From a bacterium (GTDB taxonomy: Bacteria > Verrucomicrobiota > Verrucomicrobiia > Verrucomicrobiales > Akkermansiaceae), in assembly GCA_018222765.1 (NCBI GenBank), contig JAAEZT010000009.1, forward strand, positions 1 to 64,000: DNA of 64,000 nt. The letters are read 5' to 3'. This document shows positions 1 to 9,596 of the stretch, one piece after another; within the stretch, counting starts at the first letter, position 1; each line of letters opens with the position of its first letter. The notes beneath the pieces are model-generated. The model was not told the DNA's origin. It saw only the letters and a list, made by a program, of their open reading frames with translations, and did no database searches. The position numbers and the translations under genes were made by a program.

Positions 1-38
1 GTTAACAGCCACCCGCTCTACCGCTGAGCTACGCCGGA
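1..38 (-). tRNA. tRNA-Asn (GUU), 5' part only
   Basis: Read on the minus strand, this begins with acceptor TCCGGCG, then TA, a D-arm (GCTC AGCGGTA GAGC), and an anticodon stem and loop containing CTGTTAAC, with anticodon GTT (Asn). The window edge cuts the gene just after the anticodon, so the variable loop, T-arm and 3' acceptor strand are missing. The D-arm and anticodon loop are canonical. It could not be tested for pairing of the acceptor stem. Confidence 0.9.
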
Positions 39-82
39 TGCTCCTTTCGGTGCGGCGGGAATCTGTCTGGAAGGGCCGCTTT

Positions 83-108
83 GGACAAGAAAAAATTGTC
101 CGTTTTTT
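83..108 (+). terminator. Short hairpin followed by T-run
   Basis: GGACAA pairs with TTGTCC across a seven-base A-rich loop, and the + strand then runs into G plus six Ts. The form is that of a weak intrinsic terminator on the + strand, but no + strand gene precedes it. It lies between the leftward transpeptidase gene and the leftward tRNA. On the minus strand there is no U-tract after the stem. Its role is uncertain. Confidence 0.3.
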
Positions 109-129
109 AATTTTTTCTTTGGATTGTTA

Positions 130-846
130 TCAGGGAAGTTTCCAGACTTTTCGGTAGGTTTGATATTCGGCTTTCGGGAGGAGGATGTAGACCGGTTGTT
201 TGTCTGGATCAATCCAGGCGACAAGTTGCTTGAGTGTGGACTCGGGCATGGTGGTGCAACCGGCAGTAGGCTTTGAGCCACCGCCCCGCCAGATGTGGAA
301 GAAGACAGCCGATCCGGCTCCCGGGGTGGGCTTGGGTGGTGGGTTGTGAGCGATGAAGAGTTTAAGGGAATGTGCGTAATCTCCCTGTTTCATCTGTTGG
401 GCCCGCTCCCATTGGGTTTTGGGCTCATGCTTGAGAATGAGATGTCGGTTGTAGTTGGCCGAACTGGAATCTTCGACCCAAAGATCGCGGCTGGTGACTT
501 TTCGGTAAGGGAGCCGGGGGTGCTTTTTGATCGATTGGGCGTATCCCCAGGCTCCACCGATATAGAAGAGGCCGGCGGGGGATTTCATGTCTCCCTCACG
601 TTTGCGGGTGGCTCCGGTCGGTGGATGATAGATGCCCTTTCCCCAAGCCGAGCCGGTGCGGCCAAGGCGGGATTTAAGGGGGCCGGAAATTTTGATCCAT
701 TGAGAGCCTTGTTTTTCGTACAGGAAAAGACTGGCGTGGGAACTCTTCCAAGTTTCGGGAATGGCAACGACGGCTTGCTTGGTGCCGGGAGGAATGGCGA
801 GGAGAGGTGTCGTGGAGAGAAGAGCGAAGAAAAGAAGAGATCTCAC
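130..846 (-). CDS. L,D-transpeptidase (YkuD) family protein, secreted
   Basis: A 238-residue protein with a hydrophobic N-terminal signal peptide (about residues 1-18, ending near LLAIP). It carries the YkuD signature in its C-terminal half: His184 in FFHIWRGG and the putative nucleophile Cys197 in TAGCTTM. Enzymes of this family act in the periplasm on peptidoglycan stem peptides, making 3-3 crosslinks or attaching proteins, although short single-domain members can have other roles. The region GDMKSPAGLF is the usual upstream YkuD motif. There is no LysM or PG-binding domain. It is read leftwards with about 95 bases to the methyltransferase upstream, so it may have its own promoter. Confidence 0.85.
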   Translation of the reverse strand: MRSLLFFALLSTTPLLAIPPGTKQAVVAIPETWKSSHASLFLYEKQGSQWIKISGPLKSRLGRTGSAWGKGIYHPPTGATRKREGDMKSPAGLFYIGGAWGYAQSIKKHPRLPYRKVTSRDLWVEDSSSANYNRHLILKHEPKTQWERAQQMKQGDYAHSLKLFIAHNPPPKPTPGAGSAVFFHIWRGGGSKPTAGCTTMPESTLKQLVAWIDPDKQPVYILLPKAEYQTYRKVWKLP

Positions 847-941
847 GGTGGGAACGCTAAGCTATATTGTTAGCTTGGAAAGTGAGAAGGTCTTTGAACG
901 CTGAACAATTAACATCTCAAATTGAACTTTGATTGAGGAGC

Positions 942-1853
942 TTATGGCCTCCGGATTTGATGGAGCACTTTGAAGGCCGTTCCGGCACCTTCGGTGTCAT
1001 CGGTTCCGAGGAACTCTGCTTGGGTGATGAGGGATTTGGTTTCAAGACCGATTTGATTTCCCCAACGGATGAGGTCCGGGAAGTAGATGTCGAAGGTGAG
1101 ATCCTGATGACCGGCATTTTGGTAGGCTTCGGGTGGGAGAAGACGTTGATGTTGGAAGTAGGCTCGCAGGGTCCCGAGGGGCCGGCGGTGGTATATTTCT
1201 TGTGCGTCGCCGCCATAGTCGATGGCGAGCATTTCGCCGCGGGTCCATTGGGAAAGTTGATCGCGATAGAATTCCTGAATTGATTCTGAGACTTCAAATC
1301 GTTGGGGGGGAGATTCGAAAAGGTTGGAGTCAGGGAGTGCGTTGGATGGTTGCCAATTCTCACGGCATTCTTTATCGAGAAAGAGTTCTTCGCCCGCTTC
1401 GCGGAAAATGCGGACGGGGAAGGCGTCGAAAAATTCGTTGGAAATAATTAGGGCTTGGTAGTCGACTGTTCGAAGGGCTTCTTCGAGGGTCAGGTGCCAG
1501 TGTCCTTTTCCCTGGAGAGCATTTTTTTGGCGCTCGCAGAGGTGTGGGGAGATTTCGACGAGGTGGTAGTCGAGTTTTCGTCGGTTGAGAAAGCCGAGAT
1601 GCTTGCGGACGTCGCGAGCGAGAGTGCCATCGCCGGGGCCGAGTTCGATAACGGAAAGTTTCTGCCCCTGCCGCTTCCAGGCTTCAATAATCCACAGGGC
1701 CAACCTCGCGGCGAGATCAGTGGTGAGTTTTGGCGTGGTGGTGAAATCACCTCTCGCACCGAGAATCGGCCGCTTGCTGGTGTAGTATCCGCGGGGACCA
1801 TAAAGGGCCTGCTCCATGAATCGGTCGAAACGAATCAGCTGAGAGTCGGGCAT
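942..1853 (-). CDS. SAM-dependent methyltransferase, MidA/NDUFAF7 (COG1565) family
   Basis: 303 residues. The N-terminal segment FMEQALYGPRGYY and the following GARGDFTTTP are hallmarks of the MidA/NDUFAF7 family, followed by the SAM-binding loop VIELGPGDGTLARD. The mitochondrial member methylates an arginine of a complex I subunit; bacterial substrates are mostly unknown, so no target is assigned. The start codon lies only four bases after the stop codon of the acyl-ACP synthetase-like gene, which points to cotranscription and translational coupling. The internal segment is short compared with eukaryotic members, as is usual in bacteria. Confidence 0.8.
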   Translation of the reverse strand: MPDSQLIRFDRFMEQALYGPRGYYTSKRPILGARGDFTTTPKLTTDLAARLALWIIEAWKRQGQKLSVIELGPGDGTLARDVRKHLGFLNRRKLDYHLVEISPHLCERQKNALQGKGHWHLTLEEALRTVDYQALIISNEFFDAFPVRIFREAGEELFLDKECRENWQPSNALPDSNLFESPPQRFEVSESIQEFYRDQLSQWTRGEMLAIDYGGDAQEIYHRRPLGTLRAYFQHQRLLPPEAYQNAGHQDLTFDIYFPDLIRWGNQIGLETKSLITQAEFLGTDDTEGAGTAFKVLHQIRRP

Positions 1854-1857
1854 GGCG

Positions 1858-4005
1858 CTACTTTCCTACTAGCTCTTCACAACCTTTGATATCGAGCTTT
1901 CCGGATGCCAGCACCGGGATGGATTCAACAGGCATGATGATCTTAGGACACCAAAGGGATGGGATGCCCTGATCCATGAGCTTGTAGCGGATATCGAGGC
2001 TTTCTTGTTCGAGGGCCCGACCTGAGATGGTTGAGAGGAGGACAATAGCTTCGCCTTTCTTTTCATCGGGAACCCCAATGATGGCGATCTGACGCTCGGC
2101 TTCCTGATCTAATCCGAGAACTAAATTGATGGCAGCTTCGACAGTTTCGTGCGGCACCATTTCGCCGGCGATTTTTGAGAAGCGGGAGATGCGACCCTCA
2201 ATAAAAAGAAACCCATCATCATCCATGCGGCCGACGTCGCCGGTTCTGAACCATCCGTTGGAGTCGAGGGCGGCTTGGCTGAGTTCGGGTTTGTTGAGAT
2301 ATCCCTGGAAAACGTTGGCACCCTTTAGCCAGATTATTCCGGACTGATCGATGGTGGTGTTTTCGTCAGTGGCGGGATTAGTGATCCGCACGGCGATGCC
2401 TGGAAGAGGCGGGCCTACTGAACCGAAACGTTGGGAAGGGATAAGCGGTAATTCGGTTGACTGATCAGCAAGAGGAAGGTTGACGTTGGTGGCGGGGGAG
2501 GTTTCGGTCAAGCCATAGCCCTCCATGGGAAGGATGCCAAATTTCTCCTCGAACGAAGATGCGAGATTATCGGGAAGTTTTTCCGCTCCGGTGACGACAA
2601 GTTGGAGCGACTTGAGTTGCTCGGGATCGATCCGTCGCATGTATCCACGGAGGAAGGTCGGGGTGGCGAGGAGGAGATTGATCTGATGCTGGCTGATGAG
2701 TTCGGCGAGGCGCTTCGTCTCGAGGGGGCTTGGATAAGTGACAAGGTCAAGGCCTTCGATGACGGGGAACCAGAGGGTTACGGTGCTCCCGAAGGAGTGG
2801 AACAGCGGGAGGCAACCGAGAAGCTTGGATTTGGGCGGGAGCCCGAGTTGGCGTCCAAATTGGCAGACATTGGCAAGGATGTTGCGGTGGGAAAGCGGGA
2901 CGCCTTTGGGTTCGCCTGATGAACCCGAGGTGAAGAGGAGAACGGCTTCATCGTCCCCCTTCAGTTTTCCAATTCCGAGCATTTGGGCCAGGACATTGGC
3001 GGGGAGGGCTTTTCCAAGAAGGGCCCACTTGACGATGGCTTTCTTAATTCGGGGGAGAATTCGTTCGATGAAGAGGAGGTCGCGATTGGGTGGCCAAGGG
3101 AAATCGTTGACCTTGCGGACGAAGGGGTCGGCGGTGATGAACTTATCGATATCAGATTGGCGGATGGCCGAGTGTACGGCTTCGCGGGAGGCGGTGAAGT
3201 TGAGATTAACAGGAACCTTGTTGGCAAAGAGGACGGCGATATTGGCGATGAGTCCGGCTTTCCCCGGGGGGAGAATAATACCGACGCGATTCTTCTTGGT
3301 CGCGGTTTTAATTTCTTTGGAGAGAGCGATGGCGGCTCCGAGGATTTTCCCGTAGGCGATCTCAGAATCATCCGTACCGTCGCAGAGGTGATTTGAAGCA
3401 CTGTGCTTCTTTAAGCCGACGAGGAGAGCTGTTGCGAGGGAGCCATTGAGGAAATCGCGGGAGGAAAATGATTCCTCGGCTGCGATGAGGAGGGATTCCC
3501 GGCAGCGGGCGATGGTGGCCTGCCCTCTCGCAATGCTGGGGCCGAAAGTCAGGATGGCAGAAGGCAGTTTGGAAGCGTTTTCCGTGGCGAGGCAAGTTTC
3601 GGCGGGAAGGCTGATGTCGAGAGGAGTGATCGGCAATCCCAGCAGGCACAAGGCCTGTAGGGTGTCGGATGGAATACGGTAGGGGGCGCCCGGGCGGCAA
3701 TTTGTTTCGCTGGGAACAAAGATTAGGACACCATTTCCTTCAAGTTTTCCTTCGAGATAGGCCCCGACATCGGTGAGCGCGGGGTCAATTTTTGAGAATG
3801 AGGCTCCGTCTAGTCCACTGTTTTGTAGGTAGTTCTGAAGATTATTGGAGAGAGCGGTCGATTCTTCGGCCAGCCAGGTGATGGTCCGGCCCTTCAAGGT
3901 GCTTACAAGATCGGCAGCGAGTTGGGCATCGAGTCGTCCTGGGATGATCAGACTGCCGGTTTTGGGGAGGCGGTCGAGGGATCGGACTTGGGTGGGAGCA
4001 CTCAT
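1858..4005 (-). CDS. Aas-like acyl-ACP synthetase with degenerate acyltransferase domain
   Basis: 715 residues from the chosen ATG. An in-frame ATG lies 14 codons upstream, but family similarity begins only after the internal MSAPTQ start. Residues about 200-690 form an AMP-binding (ANL) domain with the P-loop LLFTSGSSGEPKG (about 357-368) and YGLTETSP (about 497-504). The stretch around KVPVNLNFTA closely resembles the synthetase half of E. coli Aas, the 2-acyl-glycerophosphoethanolamine acyltransferase/acyl-ACP synthetase. The first 190 residues align in layout with a PlsC acyltransferase, but the HX4D box reads PGRLD and the FPEG box reads VPSET. It probably activates fatty acids for ACP or lysophospholipid repair; loss of acyltransferase activity is inferred. 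Confidence 0.7.
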   Translation of the reverse strand: MSAPTQVRSLDRLPKTGSLIIPGRLDAQLAADLVSTLKGRTITWLAEESTALSNNLQNYLQNSGLDGASFSKIDPALTDVGAYLEGKLEGNGVLIFVPSETNCRPGAPYRIPSDTLQALCLLGLPITPLDISLPAETCLATENASKLPSAILTFGPSIARGQATIARCRESLLIAAEESFSSRDFLNGSLATALLVGLKKHSASNHLCDGTDDSEIAYGKILGAAIALSKEIKTATKKNRVGIILPPGKAGLIANIAVLFANKVPVNLNFTASREAVHSAIRQSDIDKFITADPFVRKVNDFPWPPNRDLLFIERILPRIKKAIVKWALLGKALPANVLAQMLGIGKLKGDDEAVLLFTSGSSGEPKGVPLSHRNILANVCQFGRQLGLPPKSKLLGCLPLFHSFGSTVTLWFPVIEGLDLVTYPSPLETKRLAELISQHQINLLLATPTFLRGYMRRIDPEQLKSLQLVVTGAEKLPDNLASSFEEKFGILPMEGYGLTETSPATNVNLPLADQSTELPLIPSQRFGSVGPPLPGIAVRITNPATDENTTIDQSGIIWLKGANVFQGYLNKPELSQAALDSNGWFRTGDVGRMDDDGFLFIEGRISRFSKIAGEMVPHETVEAAINLVLGLDQEAERQIAIIGVPDEKKGEAIVLLSTISGRALEQESLDIRYKLMDQGIPSLWCPKIIMPVESIPVLASGKLDIKGCEELVGK

Positions 4006-4144
4006 GAATGGATAGAAAATGGCTAGAGAATCTGGTGGGGAGAGCAAAGCATGAATCAGCTGGGGCCGGAATGAAAAATCGCGCCAGAGTATTTTATGCC
4101 TTTCAGGGACATGGACGAGTTGTTAGGTCATGTGGAAGCAAAAC

Positions 4145-4426
4145 ATGATGGAAGAGACAAACACGGCTCGAGGAAGGTATTGGCAGGCGAACCTTAAATG
4201 TGTGGGCGTCCTGCTCAGCATTTGGTTTTTCGTCTCATACGGCTGCGGAATTTTACTGCGGGATTGGTTGGATGCAAATTTCCCGAATGTCGGCACGGCG
4301 CCCTTTGGGTTCTGGATGGCCCAGCAGGGAGCGATCATTTGCTTTGTTCTCCTGCTAGTCAGCTACGCTTTTTGGATGAAAAAGCTCGATGCACAATTTG
4401 AGGTAGACGAGGAGGAGGGACGATGA
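4145..4426 (+). CDS. DUF4212 protein, small subunit of sodium/solute symporter
   Basis: About 93 residues with two membrane segments ([19 protein letters not shown] and an [15 protein letters not shown] stretch) separated by a short loop containing [18 protein letters not shown]. This is the pattern of the DUF4212 small subunit that accompanies VC_2705-type symporters. An ATG lies five codons upstream, at 4130; the ATG at 4145 was preferred because GGAAG sits about six bases before it. The stop codon overlaps the start of the symporter gene in an ATGA, so the two products are translationally coupled and probably form one membrane complex. Confidence 0.85.
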   Translation: MMEETNTARGRYWQANLKCVGVLLSIWFFVSYGCGILLRDWLDANFPNVGTAPFGFWMAQQGAIICFVLLLVSYAFWMKKLDAQFEVDEEEGR

Positions 4427-6120
4427 GCCAAGATCACTGGAATTTCCTCTTCATCGGACTTTCGTTCGCGCTTTACATCGGAATTGCGGTCAAATCCCGC
4501 GCCGGATCTACGAAGGAATACTATATCGCGGGCGGTGGGGTCTCACCATTTGCTAATGGGATGGCCACGGCTGCCGACTGGATGAGTGCCGCGACCTTTA
4601 TTTCGATGGCCGGAGTCCTGGCGGTCGAGGGCTATGACGGATCGCGCTATTTGATGGGGTGGACCGGCGGCTTTGTATTGCTGACTGTCTTGATGGTGCC
4701 GTTTTTGCGGAAGTTCGGTAAAGCAACCGTGCCTGATTTTATCGGTGATCGCTTTTATTCCAAGGCGGCCCGGTTGGTAGCGGTCGTTTGTGCGATCTTC
4801 ATTTGTCTGACCTACATTATGGGGCAGATGCGTGGAGTGGGAGTTGTTTTCTCTCAATTGTTTAATATCGGGATTCCGCTCGGAGTGCTGATCGGAGCTT
4901 CCATCGTGTTCTTCTATGCAGGACTCGGAGGGATGAAAGGGATCACCTACACCCAGGTGGCGCAGTATTGCGTGATGGCATTTTCCTACACTATTCCGGC
5001 TATTTTTATTGCGATTGCGATGACCAATAATGTCATTCCGCAGTTGGGCTTCATTGGTGAATATACCAATAGTGACCCAGCGGTACCCTTCCTGGTGAAA
5101 TTGAATCAAATTAATGCCGATTTGGGATTCAGTCACTATACTAGCGGATCGCTTTCGACGATCGACATGTTTTGTATTACCGCAGCTCTGATGTGCGGAA
5201 CCGCTGGGCTTCCACACGTCATCGTGCGATTTTTCACCGTCAAAAATGTCAAGGCGGTTCGGACTTCTGCTTGTTGGACGCTGTCTTTTATCGCGGTCAT
5301 TTATCTCACCGCTCCAACGATTGGTGCGTTTGCCCGGGTCAACCTCATCGAGAGTTTGGATGGCAAGAATAAGGAGGAACTTCCCTCTTGGTTTGCTCAA
5401 TTCGAAGAGACCAAGCAGATGACTTGGGAAGATAAGAATGGCGATGGGATGGTTCAGTATCGGGGCCCTGACAAGATCAAAGCAGGGGAAGAGAACGAAT
5501 TGACCTTCGGTAAGGATATTATGGTGATGGCCAATCCTCATATGGCCGGGCTTCCCCAATGGGTGATCGCGCTCTTGATGGCGGGGTGTATCGCAGCGGC
5601 GCTTTCGACGGCGGCGGGCTTGTTGCTCGTTCTATCGACGTCGATTTCCCACGACTTGATGAAGAAGGTAATAAAACCCGACTTGAGCGATAAAGAGGAA
5701 ATCAGATGGGCCAGGGGAGCCTCGCTGGGGGCGTTGCTCGTGGCTGCATACTTTGGCATTAATCCACCATCGGCCTTTGTGGCCAAGACGGTGGCCTTTG
5801 CTTTCGGTCTGGCGGCTTCGTCCTTCTTCCCGACTTTGGTGATGGGAATCTTCTCCCGTCGGATGAACAAAGAAGGAGCGATTGCCGGGATGGTTGCCGG
5901 AATTACCTTCACATTAGGTTATATTATTTACTTCCAGTTCGGAGGAGGAAAGGGACATCCTGAACAGCATCTCTTCGGTATATCGCCGGAAGGAATTGGA
6001 TTCCTGGGAATGTTCGTGAACTTCATCGTGGCGGCAATAGTGGCAATGTTGACCCCTCAGCCTCCGAAGGAGATTCGTGAGTTGATTGATCGCGTGCGCA
6101 CCCCGGGGACGAATTCCTGA
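4423..6120 (+). CDS. Sodium:solute symporter, VC_2705 subfamily (ActP-like)
   Basis: 565 residues with about 13 membrane segments and sodium/solute symporter landmarks: [23 protein letters not shown] near residues 30-53, [13 protein letters not shown], and the later [12 protein letters not shown]. It belongs to the acetate/organic acid (ActP-like) branch, but the substrate cannot be read from sequence. About residues 310-365 form a hydrophilic loop with an EF-hand-like [10 protein letters not shown]. It overlaps DUF4212 by four bases. Converging with cstA, which it meets about 135 bases downstream, it makes a small carbon-uptake neighbourhood. Confidence 0.85.
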   Translation: MSQDHWNFLFIGLSFALYIGIAVKSRAGSTKEYYIAGGGVSPFANGMATAADWMSAATFISMAGVLAVEGYDGSRYLMGWTGGFVLLTVLMVPFLRKFGKATVPDFIGDRFYSKAARLVAVVCAIFICLTYIMGQMRGVGVVFSQLFNIGIPLGVLIGASIVFFYAGLGGMKGITYTQVAQYCVMAFSYTIPAIFIAIAMTNNVIPQLGFIGEYTNSDPAVPFLVKLNQINADLGFSHYTSGSLSTIDMFCITAALMCGTAGLPHVIVRFFTVKNVKAVRTSACWTLSFIAVIYLTAPTIGAFARVNLIESLDGKNKEELPSWFAQFEETKQMTWEDKNGDGMVQYRGPDKIKAGEENELTFGKDIMVMANPHMAGLPQWVIALLMAGCIAAALSTAAGLLLVLSTSISHDLMKKVIKPDLSDKEEIRWARGASLGALLVAAYFGINPPSAFVAKTVAFAFGLAASSFFPTLVMGIFSRRMNKEGAIAGMVAGITFTLGYIIYFQFGGGKGHPEQHLFGISPEGIGFLGMFVNFIVAAIVAMLTPQPPKEIRELIDRVRTPGTNS

Positions 6121-6256
6121 TCGCAAACTTTCCAGCATAGCCCGCCACTACTAGTTCGCAGTCTGGGGCTTTGAACTACGGCGCTTTTCAGCACCTGATT
6201 GGTTCGAAAATCTTTGACGTTGGTCCAAGCGGGAGTGAGTTGGCCCTTGTGGGAAC

Positions 6257-8113
6257 TTAACAAGAGCGCCCACCTTCGTTTGATGATCCTCTGATTTGTG
6301 TGGGATCTTCGAGAATCCCTTTACTTTTCTTCCAGATCGAAATTGCTTCGGCGATCATCCAGATTTCGAGGAGGATGGTGGCGAATCCAATTCCAAAGAG
6401 GAGCCAATTTTCCTTGGTCGCAAAATCGCGAAGATTGGAGGTCATGGCGAGGGCGGGGAGGATGAGCATCACAATCGCAGGAATCCCGGTCATCCAAAGG
6501 GGAAGTCCACGGCGTCGCAGCCAAAAGGTGATGACGAGGAAAGCGAGCCCGGCGAGCAGTTGGTTGATGGCACCAAAAAGAGGCCAGAGAAGGAGGCCGC
6601 CTTTACCTGGGGTCCCTCCGGGGATTTCAGGCATTCGCGCAATGAGGTATGCGATCAGGACGGCGAAGATTGTGGCGGCGTGACGGTTGGTGAGCCAATA
6701 GAGGGGATTGCCATCGACATATTCGCCGACGCGTTTGCCATCGACGCGGTGGCGTGGGGCAAGGGTGCGGGCAAGTTCCTGGATCACGTATCGTTGGAGT
6801 CGGCAGGCGGTGTCGAGAGTAGTGGCGGCGAAGGAGGCCACAAACACTCCCATGAGAGCAATGGCGAAGGTGGCAGGAATGCCGAGGGCTTTTAGGAAGT
6901 TGGCGGCTCCCTCGACGAAGGCTCCAACTTTGGCGCCGAGTCCGGCTGCGGCACTCCAGGAGGAATACTTGGCCTCGTAGGCTGCTACACCGGCGAGGAA
7001 GGAATCGCCCGCTCCCGTTCCCAGTCCGAGTCCCGCCACGCAAGCAAGGATGACGAGGACGGCCAGGAAGCCTTCGGTGAGCATGGAACCGTAGCCGACG
7101 AACTGGGCGTCGGATTCGCATTTGATTTGCTTGGAGGTCGTTCCAGATGAGACGAGGCAGTGAAAGCCCGAGATCGCTCCGCAGGCAATGGTAATAAATA
7201 GGAATGGGAAAATGGCGGGGGCACCTTCGGGATTCCAGTTGACCGCCGGGGCAACAATTTCCAGGGGTGGACGTGCTCCTTCGACCGCTGCTCCGCCGAT
7301 AAGGCCGGCGACGACGAGACCAATCATAACGAGGCCAAGGCTGGTAAGGAGTTGGAGGCTGTTGATGTAGTCGCGTGGTTGGAGGAGAGTCCAGACTGGG
7401 AGAACGGAGGCCACGTAGGAGTAGGCGAGGAGGATCATGACCCATTCGAGAATGGAGAGCTTGGCCATGGATTGATTGAAGTCGTGGAGGAATCCGGAGT
7501 CGCCGAAGACGACCGAGAGATACATCAAGGCGAGAGTGAGAAGGGAGGGGATGAGGAGATTAACGCCTTTGCGGTGAAGGGTCATGCCAATAACGATGGC
7601 GAGCGGGATTTGTACGAGGCAGGGGAAGATGGCCTGCGGATACATCTTGAAGACGGCCGCGATCACGAGTCCGAAGATGGCTAGCACGATGGTAAGGGCG
7701 AGGAAGAGAATCGTCAGAAAGAGAATGCGGGTGCGCTTGGTGATGACGCGGCCTGCGATATCGCCGACGGTTTGTCCGCGGTTTCTGAGTGAGACGACGA
7801 GAGCGCCGAAGTCATGGACGGCACCAATCAGGATGGAACCAAAGAGGACCCAGATAAGCGCGGGGACCCACCCCCAAATGACCGCGAGAGCAGGACCGAC
7901 GATGGGACCGGTGCCAGCGATTGAGGTGAAATGGTGACCGAAGATGATTTTCTTTTCGGTAGGAACAAAGTCATTGCCGTCCTCTTGTTCGATGGAGGGA
8001 ACCTTGGCTTTTGGATCGAGTTTGAAGAGTTTAGCTGCGAGCCATTTGCCATAGGTGTGGTAGGCGACCAGATAGAGAACGAAGGCTCCGAAAGCAATGG
8101 CGAGAGTAGTCAT
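6257..8113 (-). CDS. cstA: Carbon starvation protein A, pyruvate/peptide transporter
   Basis: 618 residues with many membrane segments. Early family signatures include [36 protein letters not shown] in shortened form, and GGVHDF-type [12 protein letters not shown]. CstA proteins import pyruvate or peptides under carbon limitation. The ATG at 8113 was chosen over an in-frame codon 26 residues upstream because the family starts here ([11 protein letters not shown]) and because it forms an ATGA overlap with the stop of coaD. The longer frame would add an arginine-rich, unrelated leader. It ends the leftward run mfd-surA-like-coaD-cstA. Confidence 0.88.
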   Translation of the reverse strand: MTTLAIAFGAFVLYLVAYHTYGKWLAAKLFKLDPKAKVPSIEQEDGNDFVPTEKKIIFGHHFTSIAGTGPIVGPALAVIWGWVPALIWVLFGSILIGAVHDFGALVVSLRNRGQTVGDIAGRVITKRTRILFLTILFLALTIVLAIFGLVIAAVFKMYPQAIFPCLVQIPLAIVIGMTLHRKGVNLLIPSLLTLALMYLSVVFGDSGFLHDFNQSMAKLSILEWVMILLAYSYVASVLPVWTLLQPRDYINSLQLLTSLGLVMIGLVVAGLIGGAAVEGARPPLEIVAPAVNWNPEGAPAIFPFLFITIACGAISGFHCLVSSGTTSKQIKCESDAQFVGYGSMLTEGFLAVLVILACVAGLGLGTGAGDSFLAGVAAYEAKYSSWSAAAGLGAKVGAFVEGAANFLKALGIPATFAIALMGVFVASFAATTLDTACRLQRYVIQELARTLAPRHRVDGKRVGEYVDGNPLYWLTNRHAATIFAVLIAYLIARMPEIPGGTPGKGGLLLWPLFGAINQLLAGLAFLVITFWLRRRGLPLWMTGIPAIVMLILPALAMTSNLRDFATKENWLLFGIGFATILLEIWMIAEAISIWKKSKGILEDPTQIRGSSNEGGRSC

Positions 8114-8610
8114 GAGTGAGTTGATTGACGTTTTTCTTTGAGTGCCTCGAAGACGGGGCCGGGGACATAACGATGCACAGATTCTTCCCACCCTTCAGGA
8201 CCGATTAACCCCATCACCATGCTGGAGGAAAGCTCCGCCTTGTCGCGTGGCGGCATCAGGAAGACCGTGTTGATCTCAGGAGCCATGTCGCCATTAATGT
8301 GGCGCATGACGCGTTCGTATTCGTAGTCGTGGGGCGAACGTATTCCGCGAAGGATGAATTGCGCGTCCACTTCCCGAGCGTAATCGACAAGATAACGGTT
8401 GTCGAAGTGGGTGAACGTCAGGCGGTCGCAGGAGGGGATTGATGCCCTCAAAAGCTCGAGACGTTCCTCGGTGGTGAAGGTGTAGCTTTTGCTCGGGTTC
8501 TGCCCGATTGAGACGACCAAGCGGTCGAAAAGCTCGAGGCCTTGCTTGATCATCCAGAGATGACCGTTGGTAGGTGGATCAAAGCTGCCGGCGTATACCG
8601 CTGTTTGCAT
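8110..8610 (-). CDS. coaD: Phosphopantetheine adenylyltransferase
   Basis: 166 residues. It catalyses transfer of AMP from ATP to 4'-phosphopantetheine, the penultimate step of coenzyme A synthesis, in the cytosol. The nucleotidyltransferase motif TNGH follows YAGSFDPP at the N-terminus. Further downstream are [13 protein letters not shown] and the LSSSMV motif corresponding to the ISSS box. The length is typical. Its stop overlaps the cstA start by an ATGA, and its start lies six bases after the stop of the PPIase gene, so it sits inside an operon. Confidence 0.95.
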   Translation of the reverse strand: MQTAVYAGSFDPPTNGHLWMIKQGLELFDRLVVSIGQNPSKSYTFTTEERLELLRASIPSCDRLTFTHFDNRYLVDYAREVDAQFILRGIRSPHDYEYERVMRHINGDMAPEINTVFLMPPRDKAELSSSMVMGLIGPEGWEESVHRYVPGPVFEALKEKRQSTHS

Positions 8611-8616
8611 GACCTG

Positions 8617-9585
8617 TTAGATCATTTTTTCGACGGGAACGCGAGCGCGAAGCTTTTTCATCCATTTCTCGAAGTTGAGGCGCTTTTTCTGCCCTTCAAC
8701 GCGTTGTTTGATGAGATCTCGGACTTCAGAGAGGGGTTTGGTGGGACCGAGCCTGCGGTCGATGATTTGAATGATGTTGTAACCGTATTGATCTTCGAGA
8801 GGCCCAAGGATCTCTTTGGTTTCGGTTTCGAAAATAGCGTAGCCGAATTCGTGCTGCAGATCCGTTCGGGGAATATCCTCCCAAAGTCCGCCCTTGCTGG
8901 CACGGGAGTCACCCGAGTGCTCTTTGGCAAGTTCTGCAAAATTTGCTCCGGCCTTGAGTTGCTCCATAAGATCTTCGGTAAGTTTGAGGCGTTCCTTGTT
9001 CACGTCGCCTTCGGTTTTGAGAATGTAAATCCTCTTGTAGGTGCCGACATCTTTCTGTCGGTCGCGGTTGGCTTTGGCCCAGGAATTGTATTCGATGCGC
9101 ATTTCCTCTCCGGAGGGTGGGAGGACTTCGCCAAAGTTTTGGGCTCGAATAATGGAAACGAGAAGTTCCTTCCGTTGTTGCTCTTTAAACTGAGCTCGGG
9201 TGAGGTTGGTGGCTTTGAGGTAGGCTTTGAAGCGACTGCGATCGCCCGCGTAAACGTTGCGAATGATTTTTTCGATCTCCTCCTCAACAGCATGGTCGGG
9301 GAGGTTTTGCATGTTCTGTTTATGCATGCTGTAGATGATGGTGCGGTCGATGAGTTCATCGAGCATCTGCTCCATCAGCTGTTTAAGTTTTCGGTCGTAG
9401 TTGGGGCCTCGCCGCGGATTTTGCGACATGAGGACAGACTGCATCGGAGCAACTTTGATCATCAGTTCATTGAGAGTGATGATTTCACCATTCACCTTGG
9501 CGGCGATTCCATTGACGGGTTGGGTGGCCTGAGACGCGGGGAGAATCAGCGCAATCGCGACGAGAAAAAGAAGAACGGATTTCAT
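8617..9585 (-). CDS. SurA/PpiC-type peptidyl-prolyl isomerase, exported
   Basis: 322 residues with a clear signal peptide (LFLVAIALILPASQA). A SurA-like N-terminal helical domain with NGEIITLNEL at its head is followed by one parvulin domain around residues 175-275, with GANFAELAKEHSGD and the GGLWEDIPR and EILGPLEDQYGYNIIQI segments. It probably acts as a periplasmic chaperone/isomerase for outer membrane proteins. It has one rotamase domain, against two in E. coli SurA. It lies 11 bases downstream of mfd and six bases upstream of coaD. Confidence 0.85.
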   Translation of the reverse strand: MKSVLLFLVAIALILPASQATQPVNGIAAKVNGEIITLNELMIKVAPMQSVLMSQNPRRGPNYDRKLKQLMEQMLDELIDRTIIYSMHKQNMQNLPDHAVEEEIEKIIRNVYAGDRSRFKAYLKATNLTRAQFKEQQRKELLVSIIRAQNFGEVLPPSGEEMRIEYNSWAKANRDRQKDVGTYKRIYILKTEGDVNKERLKLTEDLMEQLKAGANFAELAKEHSGDSRASKGGLWEDIPRTDLQHEFGYAIFETETKEILGPLEDQYGYNIIQIIDRRLGPTKPLSEVRDLIKQRVEGQKKRLNFEKWMKKLRARVPVEKMI

Positions 9586-9596
9586 GGAGTGAGAGA

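Noticed and set aside
4543-5559. 338-residue leftward open frame
   Set aside because: Antisense shadow of the sodium symporter, with no family features.
8111-8191. CstA start at 8191
   Set aside because: The extra 26 residues are arginine-rich and lie within coaD; ATG 8113 gives the ATGA overlap.
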